A stretch of 64,000 nt of DNA from Nannobrachium achirus (Eukaryota; Chordata; Actinopteri; Myctophiformes; Myctophidae). The notes below the pieces were generated by a model. The model saw only the letters and a list, made by a program, of their open reading frames with translations, made no database searches and was not told the DNA's origin. The stretch is from positions 28,412,790-28,476,789 of the forward strand of contig OY997659.1 in assembly GCA_963921795.1 (NCBI GenBank), read 5' to 3'. Of the stretch, positions 47,524 to 60,652 are shown one piece after another. Each line of letters starts with the position of its first letter. The first letter of the stretch is position 1. Position numbers and translations under genes: made by a program.

Positions 47524-48118
47524 ATGGGCCCAAATGGGTCTATTGCAGTGGTTCCCAAACTCTTTAGCTTGAGACTCAAAAGAGAAATTAGACGTTTGCC
47601 CACTTTGCCTGGGACCCAAACTAGAGAAAAGTAAGCCATTTACCATGAGAGGGAGTGGGTTGTTGGCTGATTTACCACTGTTTCAGGGTTGTGGCCCGAG
47701 GCAAAGTACGCAAAGTGCTCCCATCCCATAGAAAACAATGGATTTTCAGATCTTAAGAGTTTTTAGAGAAAAAGAAAATACTTTTGATGCCAAGGATGGC
47801 ATGGCGTTCTCGCTAAACTAGCACAACCATGATAACATAGATCCTCCTTCCTTGTTTACCATCTGAACCGGAACTAACGGTGGGTCAATCGTGAAGGTCG
47901 TCAATTGGGAATTGTGAGCTCGATCTACTTCCAGCCTTCAAAATAAGAGAGTGGCCGCGAATGGAGAAACTGGCCGGCACTTTTTGGGAGGCGCAGGGTA
48001 AAAGCAGAAATCCTATTACGTCCTACCAGGATATCCAACCGAGGTCTCCCGAATAACAGAACACATTTCTACCCCTCAGCCAAGACACAGTCCCTGCTTG
48101 GCCAGAGGCAGTGCTGCT

Positions 48119-48478
48119 TAGGGCATTCACGAATAGTTTTTAGTATTCGAATTATTCAACCTCAAAGTATTTGAATAGTCGAATATTCGACAGGACTGGC
48201 CAAACTGTCAAATATTAAGTAAGCAAGAGGCGAACATTGTGAAAATAGCTTACAATACCTACAATTCCAAGTGCTTGTCAGGGTGGGAGTCCCCAGTTCA
48301 AATATGTTTATTTTGGGGGTCACGGCCTAAAAAGGTTTGAGTACCCCTGGTATAGAGCATTATAAACTATATATTTTTTAAAGAGAAAACAATAATAAAT
48401 ATAAAAAATAAGCGAATATTCGACTTCGGTGAACAACGTCAAATAGTGACTTTGCTATTCGAATATTAGTGCTGCCTA
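48119..48478. mobile_element. family G hAT element, same internal half-B, 8-bp duplication
   Basis: It is flanked by GTGCTGCT at 48111-48118 and 48479-48486, an exact 8-bp duplication. The ends are TAGGGCATTCACG and GTGCTGCCTA. It carries the same half of family B as the copy at 13734, with the same two junctions, in the opposite orientation. Here the module is worn to a single arm (about 48236-48255). Confidence 0.85.
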
Positions 48479-48790
48479 GTGCTGCTTGAAAATCAGTAGG
48501 TATCCTATCCGTCAGCAGGGTCTAAAGATTTCAATTGGAAGAGTAAGGAGACCACCTCCAACCACTGCAGATGTGCTAGTTGTATTAACATACTCTACTG
48601 TACAGATTGCTTAAAATAAGAGTTTAATCATCAAGATAAGCTCTAAAAATGATCGAAAATAACAAGAATAACAGATCTGCAAGCTGTTCATGTTATGTAT
48701 TGTGGTGATGCAATGTATTGTGAACTTGTGGATTTGCTATTTGTGACAGCTTTTGAAAAATACATGAAAGTTTTTTACAGTTGGCTACAG

Positions 48791-49204
48791 CAGGGGTCTT
48801 CAACGTTTTCAGGCCAAGGACCCCTCAGAGAGAGATGAAGCAGGGACCCCCAGATTCCATATACTGTAGTTTCATCGTTTGACAGCACAATCATCAGTGT
48901 ATTTTGGATTCATGTCAATATGTAACAACTTGAACCGTCAATACTTAATAAACTTGACCTTTCACTCTGTACTTAGTGTGCTCTTTTTTCCCCTCTACAC
49001 CGAATCTCTTTGACGAAAATATCCGGCTCTGAGCTTGTAGATCTGCTATTTTTGGCTATAAGTTCTCAGAATATGGACGTTAGGGTTCAAGTGGTTAATA
49101 TAAAAAAGAGAAAAAAGGTTTCTATCACACAAAGATTTGAAGGACCCCCTGTAGTAACTCTGAGGACCCCCTAGGGGTCCCAGACCCCCTGTTGAAGACC
49201 CCTG
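48791..49204. mobile_element. family F hAT MITE with one module arm, exact 8-bp duplication
   Basis: It is flanked by GGCTACAG at 48783-48790 and 49205-49212. The ends are CAGGGGTCTTCAACG and GTTGAAGACCCCTG. A single arm GAGCTTGTAGATCTGC is at 49029-49055. Confidence 0.9.
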
Positions 49205-49774
49205 GGCTACAGAATATGTGAATGTTTGTGCGCGCACACTAGAGCAGGAATTTCATGAAGGCCATGGCTGCCGTTGCCCCTCAGTTTGGCCTTGTGCCCC
49301 TCAAACCATGACCTGAGGCCACAGTGGCCTTAATACCCCAGCTGACTATACCACTTTCTCCTCTGTCTCCTTCTTTTCAATATGTAGACAGTAGACGCCA
49401 GTGTCTCTTTCTTGTCATGTAGACACCAGTGTCCTTTGTTGAGATTCTGAAATCTTAACTCCCCTGTGACTCCCCAGGATTGGTTTAAAGATGGTTTAAA
49501 CCAATCCAGTGACTTTGATTGGTGCAGGGCTGAGCATGGATCAGATTGTAAATACCATAATTTATCTATTTCACTGCAGATAAGATCATCATTCCTAACC
49601 CTTAAATTCAATCAAATTCTTTCAATGGACTAAAATCTTGTTTTATTTGATGGCCTTCGTGCCCTGGCATTTGGCCGTTGTGCCCTCAAAAAATGGACAA
49701 CACCAAAGGCCAAGTGGCCTTGCCCCTAAAATGACGAGATTCCAGGCCTGGCACACACACACACACACACACAC

Positions 49775-49934
49775 CTTTAGGAAAGGTGATCTGGCAGCCC
49801 AGGTCACAGTCCTGGAGCAGGCGGCTGAAGGCGACGTCCTGGAGGCGAACTCGTTCCAGCTCTGAGAGGCTCTGCAGAGGCACCGGCTTCAGGCCCACGG
49901 TACGTCCTGATACACTGTTCCATGTGAAATCACC
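49775..49934 (-). CDS. arhgap6: arhgap6 coding exon (GDFTWNS ... [13 protein letters not shown])
   Basis: This 160-bp exon encodes 53 residues starting [18 protein letters not shown] and including [15 protein letters not shown]. In human ARHGAP6 this block directly follows the long first exon. The acceptor is CCTCAG before GGT GAT, phase 0. The exon ends AAA G in phase 1. The donor is odd: the GT after CCTAAAG is the first unit of a (GT)n run at 49752-49774, so the splice site reads GTGTGTGTGT rather than GTRAGT. The segment lies before the GAP domain and is conserved in the ARHGAP6/ARHGAP36 pair. Confidence 0.95.
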
Positions 49935-49994
49935 CTGAGGACAACATCACATACATGCGCACACACACACACGAGCACGAGCACGCACGCGTAC

Positions 49995-49997
<3 letters not shown>

Positions 49998-50043
<46 letters not shown>

Positions 50044-50187
50044 CGTTAATTTTGCATTCTGGGGGCAATGCAGTGGCTTACATACTCCCTTCTACATAAC
50101 CAGTCTAGCTCTAACCCTTACCCTATCTTAATCCTTGCAGGTATAAATGCCTTTTAAAGGATCACTGAAAAAAAGAAGAAGGGAAAA

Positions 50188-50235
<48 letters not shown>
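49998..50235. repeat. (CA)n and (TA)n microsatellites
   Basis: CA at 49998-50039 and TA at 50192-50235, upstream (gene sense) of the arhgap6 exon at 49934. Confidence 0.93.
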
Positions 50236-50240
<5 letters not shown>

Positions 50241-51419
50241 TGTATGTATGCCTGAATGCCTGAATACAAAATAGAAAATGTAAAACACCTTAGAAACAGG
50301 TCATCTTTTACTCAAAGGGGGACAATGCCCTTCACACGTTGATGATGTCATTTGTCTATTTCTAAAATAAATACAATATTTAAGGTGTTCTTAATTTTAC
50401 ATTTTAGTTGTAGAGGACAATTATAATGTATTAAAGCATATTTAGCTTATTAGCCAGGGATCCTTTTAGCCCTATAAAACGGGAATAAAAATCTAATTGC
50501 GACGAACAATTTTGGCACCACCCAAAAATGGTGCAAGAGCCGTAAACGGCTGCGTCCTCTCCAAAAATGTGGCACACGTTAGGTGGAACAGACACGTGTG
50601 CACGCACAAGTATGCGCACACACACACACAAACTTTGAAGACTTCAGCGACTTTCAGACGGACGGTGGAGACTCGCTCTGCGAGTTAACACAGGGCGATA
50701 TTTACAAAGATGACCACAATCCAGCTCTTTCCACCCGAATTTCACAGGGCCGTGCCCGCTGCCCTCTCCACCCCTCAACCTTGCGCGTCCCAAATAATCA
50801 CCCGCCTCTCATTGAAAATTAATGACCAGGGCGCGTCACCCCTCCCCCCGTCTGAAAAAGGCGCTATACAGTAAGCACTGACAAAGCATGGGAGAACACA
50901 GATACACAGATCCCAAGACAAGGACTATGAAGTATGAACGGACAAGGTAGTTGGTTTGAGGCTGTTTGCTGTCTAGATTAAGGAAAAGCAGAAATAGTTT
51001 CTAACTCTTGGGGCCTAATCTTCCACCCGGTACAAGATTGTGCAAAATGGGCAGCACAGTTATCATTGTTATCTTCCCACCGACGCAGTTGTCATTTTTA
51101 CACAGCGCCTACGTTGTCTAAATACCAAATAATCTTGCACCCATTTAGCACCAAAGGGCGTGCTGGTCTTGAACTCAGGTGTGGTCTGGGGCTATTAGGG
51201 CACACTGCTATCTTAAGCACAGATTTAGCGCTTGGCGTTTACACTAGCTTTTAGTTAATCTTAACTCTGGCGCAGTGACAGTGCATACATTTCCTTACAG
51301 ACAGCGCATTATTGGGATTAAAAGATGCGCCGCCTACGTGGTTCACAATGCGCGTGCATATTGGTTTAATTAATGTGAAGTCCAAAACACACCCGCCATG
51401 ACTAATTCAGAGGCTTTAA

Positions 51420-51977
51420 TCCATTTAGAACAGGTGCACATATTGTGTATCATTATTTTGTGCTTTAACTATTGAAAAATAGCAGATATACAAGCTCACA
51501 GCGCGGCACAGAGTGCCGCGCTGCGTGCTCGTAGATCTGCTATTTTTTTTAAATCGTGAAAATTAGAATTTTGACCCGATTTTAAAAGTGTCTTTTGAAT
51601 CCTTCTAAGGTTTTTTGAAAAACCTATGTTTCTATGTCCGCAATCTGGCCAGCCATCGTCAAAGAAAAGGTCCTTTTCACTTAACTGGAGCTCAGTTAGT
51701 CTGTTCTTGAGAGACTACAATGTCAGTGGTTCTCAAACTTTTTCATGTGAAGGACCCCCAAAATGACATGTATTTGGCTACGGACCCCCATCTCAAAATA
51801 TTTAGTTCCAGGGACCCCCCAGAAGCAAAATTTTAGATACAAACGTTCGCTTTAAAAATACATATGTTCAAAGATTTGCACACATTTTCACAACTTTTTC
51901 AAAAAATAGCAGATCTACAAGCTCGCAGCGCGCTTGTATATCTGCTATTTTTCACTGGTTAAAGCATTCAATAAATC
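51420..51977. mobile_element. family E element between 52/55-bp direct repeats
   Basis: It is colinear with the 43658 copy and has modules at 51474-51547 and 51900-51953. It is flanked by a long direct repeat (51366-51420 and 51978-52029) that begins TTAATTAATGTGAAG and ends GGCTTTAAT. The right terminus lacks the last 15 or so bases (CTAGGCCTAAATGGG). Confidence 0.82.
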
Positions 51978-52149
51978 TTAATTAATGTGAAGTCCAAAAC
52001 ACACCCATGACTAATTCAGAGGCTTTAATACCACCTGTTAGCGCCGTTCGCTGGTGATAACATGCCGCATAACAGCAGTGGTCTATCTGGACACACCCCA
52101 GACGCAGTTTGCGCCTTGCGTTCTGCTCCGATCACCATAGATGGTCTAA

Positions 52150-52615
52150 CTCAGTGGTTCTCAACCTGTGGGCCGGGGACCCCTGGGGGGTCACCAGATG
52201 AAGTGATAATTTAACTTTTATTTTTTTTTTGGGGGGGGGAACTATCTTGTTTTTTTTTTTATACCTAAAAACTGAAAAAGGAGAGTAAAAAATACCATTA
52301 TTCATCAAACATAACCAACAAACTATACTATAAAAACTGGTCAAACATTGGCCAAATTATCATTGAATATAAGAAAGAGGCAAACATTTTGACAATAGCA
52401 GAAAATAGCAATACAAGAGACATTGTGAGCTTGTAGATCTACTATTAAACAATATGTATCTGTGGAACCAAGTCAAACAGAATTGAAAGCCTTAACTCCA
52501 ACAATTTCAAGTGCTCGTCAGGGTGGGGGGTTCCCAGTTCAAATATGATTATTTAGGGGGGTCCCCAGTTCAAATATGATTATTTTGGGGAGTCACAGCC
52601 TGAAGAGGTAGAAAA
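52150..52615. mobile_element. family B hAT MITE
   Basis: The ends are CAGTGGTTCTCAACC and GGTAGAAAACCACCG. The flanks GTCTAACT and ATCTAAAT match at six of eight bases. A degenerate module is at 52391-52446. A 30-bp piece (GGGGTCCCCAGTTCAAATAT...) is repeated in tandem near the right end. Confidence 0.75.
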
Positions 52616-53204
52616 CCACCGATCTAAATAGATCCCCTTGATGTTAGCCTGCCACCTTTAGTTTATATGACATCTTGTTTATGTAATATAACAAATGTTT
52701 TGTGTTTCTGAAAGTGTAAAACGTGTATTATTGGTTTGAATGATTTTCCATGGCATTGTTTCTTGTGTGTGGAAGTTATACAGTAACGCAACCGAAATGC
52801 AGAATCTGTCCAGATTGTTTGTGGGAGAACTGAGCTCATATCGCCATTCTTCCAATGTAGCAAACAGATGGATGCAATATGCAACAAATGGAATACACCA
52901 TTGCAAAGAGAGCAACAAAAAAAAAACAGAAAAAGCCGAATGAGTAATGTATTTACTTATTATTATCTGAAATAAATCTTTTAGCTAAAGTTCTTTGGCA
53001 GAACTGGATACAAAAATGTCAGATTGTGTTGCCATCTTAAGTACCAATCTGTTTCAATGTCCCTTTTTCAGTCACAGGGTATTTTTCCAAAACACCACCA
53101 ATAAAAACCCAGTTGTTGGCAACTCTGTCACTGTGGAGGAACTTGGAGAAATTCACAGCTGGATAAACTTATCTCCCACTGTTCAAGCTGAAGCACCAAC
53201 CACG

Positions 53205-53432
53205 CTGAATGAAGCTCACAACACGTCGCAGCACAAGCTTGTAGATCAGCTATTTTCGGAGCATGCATGCGTTTTACAGGATCTCTTCTCCACTAGTCCC
53301 TCCCAAACATTTCTGTCTAATTTCTATTTGTCATCAATATATTTAGTTGTAGTTTTAGTCATCTTTGCTTAGTTTTTATTTAGTTAGGTAGTCGACAAAC
53401 TTTTTTCGCAATAGCTTCAGTCGACAAGATAT
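53205..53432. mobile_element. family D right part
   Basis: A module arm (CAAGCTTGTAGATCAGC, TATTTTCGG) at 53212-53262 is followed by the CACTAGTCCCTCCC and TTTAGTTGTAGTTTTAGTC text of family D. The terminal bases are lost. Confidence 0.6.
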
Positions 53433-53452
53433 ACCAGCAATCAGATGGATTT

Positions 53453-53758
<306 letters not shown>

Positions 53759-54398
53759 GTATGTTGCTGTGAAGAGGTGAGTGGGCCGAACTCTAGATGT
53801 GAGTGGCCCGAAGGGCCGCCAACTTCTTGGGCTCTCGGCGCGGCCGTCACTGCAGAAGCAAACTGTAACCTGATACTTTGCTGACGAAAATTGCGTAGGA
53901 GACACTCTGGGGAAAGATTTGCATAGCAAACCCACACATTACTTTTCTACAAAGTGTACATCGTGCGAATACAATAGCTTCAGGAGAAGCTGCTAGGAAC
54001 ATTGGGGTAAAAATGCGCGATTTTTGTGCAAAAGGTGGAGTCTTTAGATGCAGTGTAAATGTGATTCTATCGCGGAGTTGCCTAAAAGTAATCGAAAAAT
54101 AATCGCTGTCAATTAGTTGTAGGGATAAAACATATATTGACTTACTCATTACTGTTACTATATTCAATTGCACACAGAATATCCAACAAATTGTGGTTGC
54201 AAAATGCTGCGGCTAAAAAAGGTTAATTCTCTGTTTGAACTCTATTGTCTCTTGAATGATTGATCCCTCTGGCTAATTGGAGAAGTTAAGAGTCAAGACA
54301 AACAAACCTTCGAGGTAGACTAGAGTGCAAACATCTTAGGAACAAGTTCTGCAGCATTACTAAGGATGATTCAATCAGAGGGGTGGGGGGGTCAGGAT

Positions 54399-54892
54399 CA
54401 GTGGTTCTTAAAAGTGGGGTCCAAGGACCCCCAGAGGTCCAAATACAAATAGGCCTAGAATTATTGAATGCTTTAACCAGTGAAAAATAGCAGATATACA
54501 AGCTCACAGCGCGGCACCGAGTGCCGCGCTGCGAGCTTGTAGATCTGCTATTTTTGAAAAAGTCGTGAAAATGTGAGCAGTTTTGAAAAAGTTGTGAAAA
54601 TGTGTGCAAATCTTTGAATATATCTATTTTCAAAGCGAACGTTTGTATCTCAAATTTTGCTTCTGGGTGGTCCCTGGAACTAGATATTTTGAGATGCGGG
54701 TCCGTGGCCAAATAGATATCATTTTGGGGGTCCTTCACATGAAAATGTTTGAGAACCACTGACATAGTAGTCTCTCAAGAACAGACTAACTGAGCTCCAG
54801 TTAAGTGACGATGGCTAACCAGATTGCTGACAGAGGTCCAAATAGAAATGAATTTGGTCGTCCTGGACATGAAAAAAGATTGAGAAACACTG
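54399..54892. mobile_element. hAT-like element I carrying the nested E piece
   Basis: The left end is CAGTGGTTCTTAAAAGTGG and the right end is GATTGAGAAACACTG. Without the insertion it is only about 100 bp. The flanking 8-mers do not match well. Confidence 0.6.
54446..54831. mobile_element. family E piece between 13-bp direct repeats inside element I
   Basis: The 13-bp repeat AGAGGTCCAAATA stands at 54433-54445 and 54832-54844. The piece carries one full module (54482-54556) and about two thirds of E. It is cut off after ...CAGATTGCTGAC, before the second module. Confidence 0.8.
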
Positions 54893-55214
54893 GTCTCTAG
54901 AGGCAACAGAATCTGATCTGAGATCCTTGAACTATGAGCATCTCCCTTTAAAATACACGCAAGAGATTAAAGGGCCTTTGATCCAGCATAGTCATGCCAA
55001 TCATTTGAGCCACGCAAAGAGGCTTACTGTACCAGATCAGTAACTGGATATGTCTTAGCGTAAGGTCACTTTACCCATTAAGAAAGTATTAGGCCTGTTG
55101 CTACAGTAGCAAAACTTCTGTATGGAACGAATATGTGCACATATTTTACAGGACTATTTGACCATTTCGACCTAGAAAGTAAAAAGTACTGTATTTCTGT
55201 GTCACTTTAGATTT

Positions 55215-55345
55215 GAACCACTTTAACCATTATTTTATACTTTAGCTATTCAAAAATAGCAGATCATATCTAAGAAGCTCATGGCATGAGCTTGTAGATC
55301 TATTTTTGAAAAATCATGAAAATGTTTGCGAATCTTTATCCACAA
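55215..55345. mobile_element. family E fragment with a rearranged module
   Basis: TTTAACCATTATTTTATAC precedes ATTCAAAAATAGCAGATC. The centre GAAGCTCATGGCATGAGCTT is a shortened palindrome, ending TCTATTTTTGAAAAATC. A further loose pair of arms is at 55409-55473. Confidence 0.55.
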
Positions 55346-55894
55346 CTTTCCAACATCCCATCGTGCATTGCGCAGAATGTGCAGGCAGCTTCCGGTGCCG
55401 CAGCCGAGAGTGATCTACAAGCTCACAACGGTTGCATCTGTGACGCGACGTGAGCTTGTATGTCTGCTGTTAACCGGAGGTGTCCTGCAAATAATGCTAC
55501 AGTAAATTCTCGCGGAAACAGGTGAATAAATATATATTTTGTATAATTATGAATCGCATTCGCCCTTCAACAGCACCACCAGTGAACCGCCCTTGAACAG
55601 GGCAATAATCTGTTACGTATCTGCCCAGTGGTAAAAAAAAAAGCTGTGATGTACTGTGTGCCAATATACAGTAATCTTCTTTCACACACAATTACTCCCA
55701 CAGTGTACGCACTTGGCTGATTTTCCCAGATTAAAGAAATAATATCTTCATTAATTAGTATCCAAAAGCGCCATCGAGATAATCCAGCTCAGGGCCTGCC
55801 TAGGTCCAGTAATGACCTCGTACACAGAGCAAAATCCACAGTGTTGGTTTAACTCTGCACAGCAAATGGCACCTTTCATCATTCAAAACCCAGT

Positions 55895-56350
55895 AGTTCC
55901 ATTTGGTTCCATTTGTACACTCCCAGAGTTAAATGAACACAGAGGATTTCACAGTGTAGGAGGATTAGTAGTAATGATGACCTAATAGTATTAGTTATTG
56001 TAGTGCAGAACATGGTAGAACACTGATGATTTTACTGCATAGGTTCCACAGTCACACACTGAGCCAACACACCAATTCATCAATTAATATATTGCAAAAG
56101 GGCATATTAAAACAAAATGATTAAAGCTCCAATCCAGAACTTATTTTATATAATTTGATATAAAATATAATCTAAATGGAATCAAATGCACCCGCAAGGG
56201 CCCATCAAATGCACCACTGGTTCCATTTGTAGTACTCACAGACTTACATATCAATAAGGGTCCATTTAGTTCCTAAATGTCAATCATTTATGTGAGGATC
56301 CCCAGGAACTCCTTGAAGGACCCCTCTGGGTCTCCGGACCCCATGTTGAG
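55895..56350. repeat. scattered pieces related to the 62098 MITE
   Basis: TTCCATTTGGTTCCATTTGT is followed by ACACTCCCAGAGTTAA. At 56215-56350 a second piece has GGTTCCATTTGTAG and a hAT-like right end (CCCCATGTTGAGAATC). These are fragments only. Confidence 0.45.
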
Positions 56351-57048
56351 AATCGGTGTGGTAATATATCAATGCAATATTACTAGTACATCTGTTGTAG
56401 TTGGAGGTGGTCTCCCTAATTTTACATTGAGAAATATTGACCACGGGGGTCGACTCGCCACCTGATGGTTGACAAGTAGTACTGCCTCAAGCTCATAAAA
56501 GCAATATCTCCCTTGGCCATGCGAGCAGGGATAACATCTTGGATGATGTTTGGTTTGATGTGAGACCTGGGTTTTAAAAGATAATATACACAATCATACC
56601 AGAAAACATACAGTATAACTATAACCAATGCGTAAAAGGGTAAAGGAGTGAGCATGAGTCTGGATGGGTCTGGTCGAGCTTTACATCCCGTTTACGCATC
56701 AACATCCATTGTGATAGGTTCTCTTCCAGTTCACTACTTCATGTTCACATGAGCCATAACGCTTCAACATCCAATATGCTACTGGTTCTCTTCCAATTCC
56801 CTTCACTTCCAGTGGAGCCCAGTCCTCCTCTGCAGCTGAAAAATGTACTGTTAATCTCCTTGCATGCCAGCCAATAAAGGCCAAATAACACCAGCTTGGG
56901 TGTTGTCCACGTGTGCAGCTGTGAGCCATCAACACTGGACAACCTCAAGGAGCTTTATAAAAGTAAATTTTTAAAACACAGAAATGATGGAAACTATCAA
57001 ACATATGTAGTAGGCATTCAGCAAACAGTGCCGATCAATCTCGTTATC

Positions 57049-57113
<65 letters not shown>
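57049..57113. repeat. (GT)n microsatellite
   Basis: About 32 units. Confidence 0.95.
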
Positions 57114-57114
<1 letters not shown>

Positions 57115-59375
57115 CCAGGTGAAGAAGTTTAAAACTATGGCTACACAGTAAAACGCAATGTTAATGCAATCAAGCCACAATGTGGATAAGAAAAAAAAAA
57201 GAAGATTAAGGAATGGATCAGGGAAGAAAGTGTGGCCACTGGCCAACCACAACCAGTCCCAAGAGACAACATAATGGATGTTTTGGGGCCAAATGTGTAC
57301 ACAGAAGTACAGCATTTATCATATCAGCTCATCAACATGAAAAAGAAAGTCACACTGAAATAACCAATGGAAGCAGTCTGTCATACTGGTTAGTTTTTCA
57401 TTATGCTGAGACAAGCAAGTGGAGGAAAGGAGGTGAGGTGGTTTCTGCTTTGCCTTCTATTTATTTCTGCTTAAGAGCCAAAGGAAAAGCTTCAGGAAAG
57501 ATGCCAAATCCTTTAAATTAACTTAATGCTACCAGCAGTATACACTGTACTCTCACTAGCATGAATATAGATAAACAATACAGTTTAGCTGCTTTTGAGA
57601 TGTATTGATTGCCATATTGGCTAATCTGTAACTTAAGTCACAGCCACTTAAAACAGTTCATTACAGATGTGTGCTTATTGGGGACCTGCTTTAAATTAAG
57701 CCAATTGGAAGTTAATTTACACTCAATACTTTTTGACATACAGCTATGAAGTTTATCAGACTGCTGCCTCTTGTGTCAAAGCCGGGATGCCATTTCAAAC
57801 AGAATCAGACTTGCCATTTGTAGCCATATGTGATGTCAAAATAATATATATATTATCCAGTGAATGAAGACAATTAATCAACAATGTGATTTCCCTTGTA
57901 CACAGTTATTAGGTGAAATGAAAAGTGGCTGTTATAATAAGCCATTTAGTAAATCTATTCAGACATTCCACTTGTGTGAGTACATATGGGAGTGGAGAGT
58001 TTCATCATATCAGATATGATATCCACCAGGGTCTCCTTCAGTTGATGAAGTGGGATCCACTGAATAAGACCTTAGCTTGTAGTAAATACACTACACTATT
58101 ATAGTACAATGTAAGTGATTTTCTGTTTGTTTTGTATTCCATTTTAGTAGTGGCACAGTTCAGGCCACTACCGGTAATTGTTAATAAATAGCTTAAATTA
58201 AAAAAAAAAAGTTTCATTTGGATACAAGCTCATGTTGTGAGATATGGTATTTTTGGCAGAGAGATTCGGTGTGGGTTGGGGGGGGAAAGTGTGACTCAGG
58301 TCCATTTTACTAAGCATTTACTACTAACCATTACAAGTCATAATCACGATGTGCACCGTCTACTCAGGTTGGTAATGGTTGGTGACCTCATGTGTGAAGT
58401 AATGATGAACATGTCATGTGTCATATCACTCACCCAGAAAGTTTATTGGGTAGGCCTATGGCACTTCTGTTGAGCCTAAACATGTCTGATAAATCTCCGC
58501 CAGTGTTACTTTGTCGACTAAAATCTGGGCGAATGATCAATCAATTGATTGTGTTACGGATTGGATCAACAGAACCAACAGCTATCAACAGACTTAAGCC
58601 ACCATCTCATTTTCTTGATTTCGTTTAATATGGCTTCTACAACATCATATAATTGGTCACATTCATTCACAAACTTGCAAATAATGCCAAATTTTAGACA
58701 CAAACACAGCACAAGGAATGTTGAGACCAACCACTGTAGAAATTGTTGACATTTGATGTAAGAAGATCAAGTGAGGATGTATAATGAAAGATTGACCCAC
58801 TTTTATTCTGCTGTTGTAAGTGCAATTTCAGTTGCACTTTAGAAATATTTTTAAGCTGTTGCAACTTGCAGCACAGCTTTAGCAGAAGAAAATGTTACCA
58901 CTGGAATAAATTATGTCTCATTTAAAGACCCAAAGTGGAATGGAATACAATATACATGGTGAGCACAACTGATATACCAGTTGTTACACTTTCTTCCTTT
59001 GCTTATTGGATTGAAGCTTCAAGGGGAACTTGATGATGCAATCTATTTAGAGTTGCTCATCTACAGTATGTCATGAAATGTCTATGACATATCTATAATT
59101 TAATATATATAATAATAATATAATTTAACTCCTATTGTTGGGCAATGTTTCAGCCTGATCACAGCCTCATTGACATAAATATCTTAAATCGTATATGTGG
59201 GGAAAAGGAGTGAAGGCACAGCGGTTTGAGATTAGCTCCAGACAGACAAACAGACTCTCTCATAAATATTGCAGTCACACAAAAACATGTAATAATCACA
59301 CCTAGTGTAAAGTAAGCGGTGCTATTCGTGAGTTAATTTTATTTAGCGTCCCGCGAAGCTTGGCCAATGTGACCT

Positions 59376-59515
59376 TGGGCGTACAACATTTTGAGTTCTT
59401 TGTGCCAAGATGTAGGCCTTAGGCCAAGCTTCAGAGACCGGACTCTGGGCGTACAACAAACTTTGAGCGATTTGTGTCAAGATGTAGGCCAGAAGTAGGC
59501 CACACTTCAGAGCCC
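59376..59515. repeat. tandem duplication of about 70 bp
   Basis: Two copies share GGGCGTACAACA, TTTGTG-CAAGATGTAGGCC and TAGGCCA..CTTCAGAG. There are no other copies in the window. Confidence 0.7.
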
Positions 59516-60605
59516 CTACAAAGCCATTTGTTGGAGCTTAGCTCCTTCCAGGAACACCGCTCACAAATCTACACTGATTATCTATTAATATAACTACGCA
59601 AAACAAACATGCAGTATTCCGCCAATGCACTATTCACCCACTGGAACTGCTAATCCACACCTTCAAGTGGTAGTAGCCTACCTTACTTTGATTCATCGAG
59701 GTCTGACATGCAACACTCTGGCTGTCATTCAGTGAACCACAATGAGCGGAAAGGTGAAAGGTACTTTATAGAATATAGTGAGATAGACAGCCCAGATTAC
59801 GGTGATCAACCACACTTGTCTCTGCAAAGGAAGCTATTGAGTGGAATGTTTTGGGGGAGAATTTTCCAATGGAGAACGATGTAAACACTTTGACTGCATA
59901 ATGTATTATGATTTTGTCATTCCTTCCTTGTACTAACCAAGCCCAACAACAGCAGATGAAATAATGCTCTCCCCCTCTGTTCTGCAACATGTTCAATTCC
60001 AGACATAAGACTTCACTTATAGGCTATTAAGGAGGTCACCTGGAAGGTTATGTCAACACTGAATCTTGACAACGTCCTGATAACCCAGATTCTTTACTTT
60101 AAGTCAAGGAATACATCACTGGTGGATAATTTGTTGACAGGTTCACATTAGCTCAGTTAAGTCATCAATCTCAAAGTCAAACATTCAAGAAAAGGACAAA
60201 AGTGACACTGTGGCCGTGCACATTATTATGGTAACATCACATTTTGTCATTTCCAAGAAATAATGCCAGCACTGAAAAAAGTTGGCCTTCAATGACTCAT
60301 ATCCTTTCACCCTGCTACAGTATATACAAATGCATTATTGTCTAAACTTCAGTCCATTTCACTTCCTGACAAGGCCTGGCGGCAAAGTGTTTACCATTGT
60401 TTTATTTGCCTTCAAGGTGCTTCTGGGCCACTGAGTAGGAAGTCACAAACACAAGCAATAACAAAGCCAGGGTCCCAAGAAAACTTGTAAAGTGAGTGGT
60501 GGTCAAACAGGTCTAAAATGAGGAGGTGCTAAGTGAGAGGTAGCCTAATTACAGTGGTGTCCATAAAAGAATATAGCTACTAATTACAGGAAGCTCGAGG
60601 GCAGG

Positions 60606-60652
60606 CTAGCTCTGGTCCATAGAAGGAGAACTTCTAACGCCATGGACCAGAG
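60606..60652. repeat. hairpin with 14-bp arms
   Basis: TAGCTCTGGTCCAT is mirrored by ATGGACCAGAGCTA. The loop holds a smaller palindrome, AGAAG-GAGAA-CTTCT. Confidence 0.7.

Larger units (their letters stand above)
28146..49934 (-). other. arhgap6: arhgap6 locus, twelve coding exons (Rho GTPase-activating protein 6)
   Basis: This span holds a continuous set of twelve coding exons on the minus strand. They sum to 2,247 nt, and every intron has GT-AG borders with matching phase. The spliced product (748 residues from the first exon seen here) matches my memory of vertebrate ARHGAP6 from its GDFTWNS segment to the C-terminal ETLV. The family protein is a GTPase-activating protein for RhoA that promotes actin remodelling and also acts through phospholipase C-delta. 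The human long form is about 974 residues, so roughly 195 N-terminal residues, normally encoded by a distant first exon, are absent here. The introns are packed with small transposons, a LINE at 36690-38590 and long microsatellites. No premature stop was seen in any exon. Confidence 0.95.
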
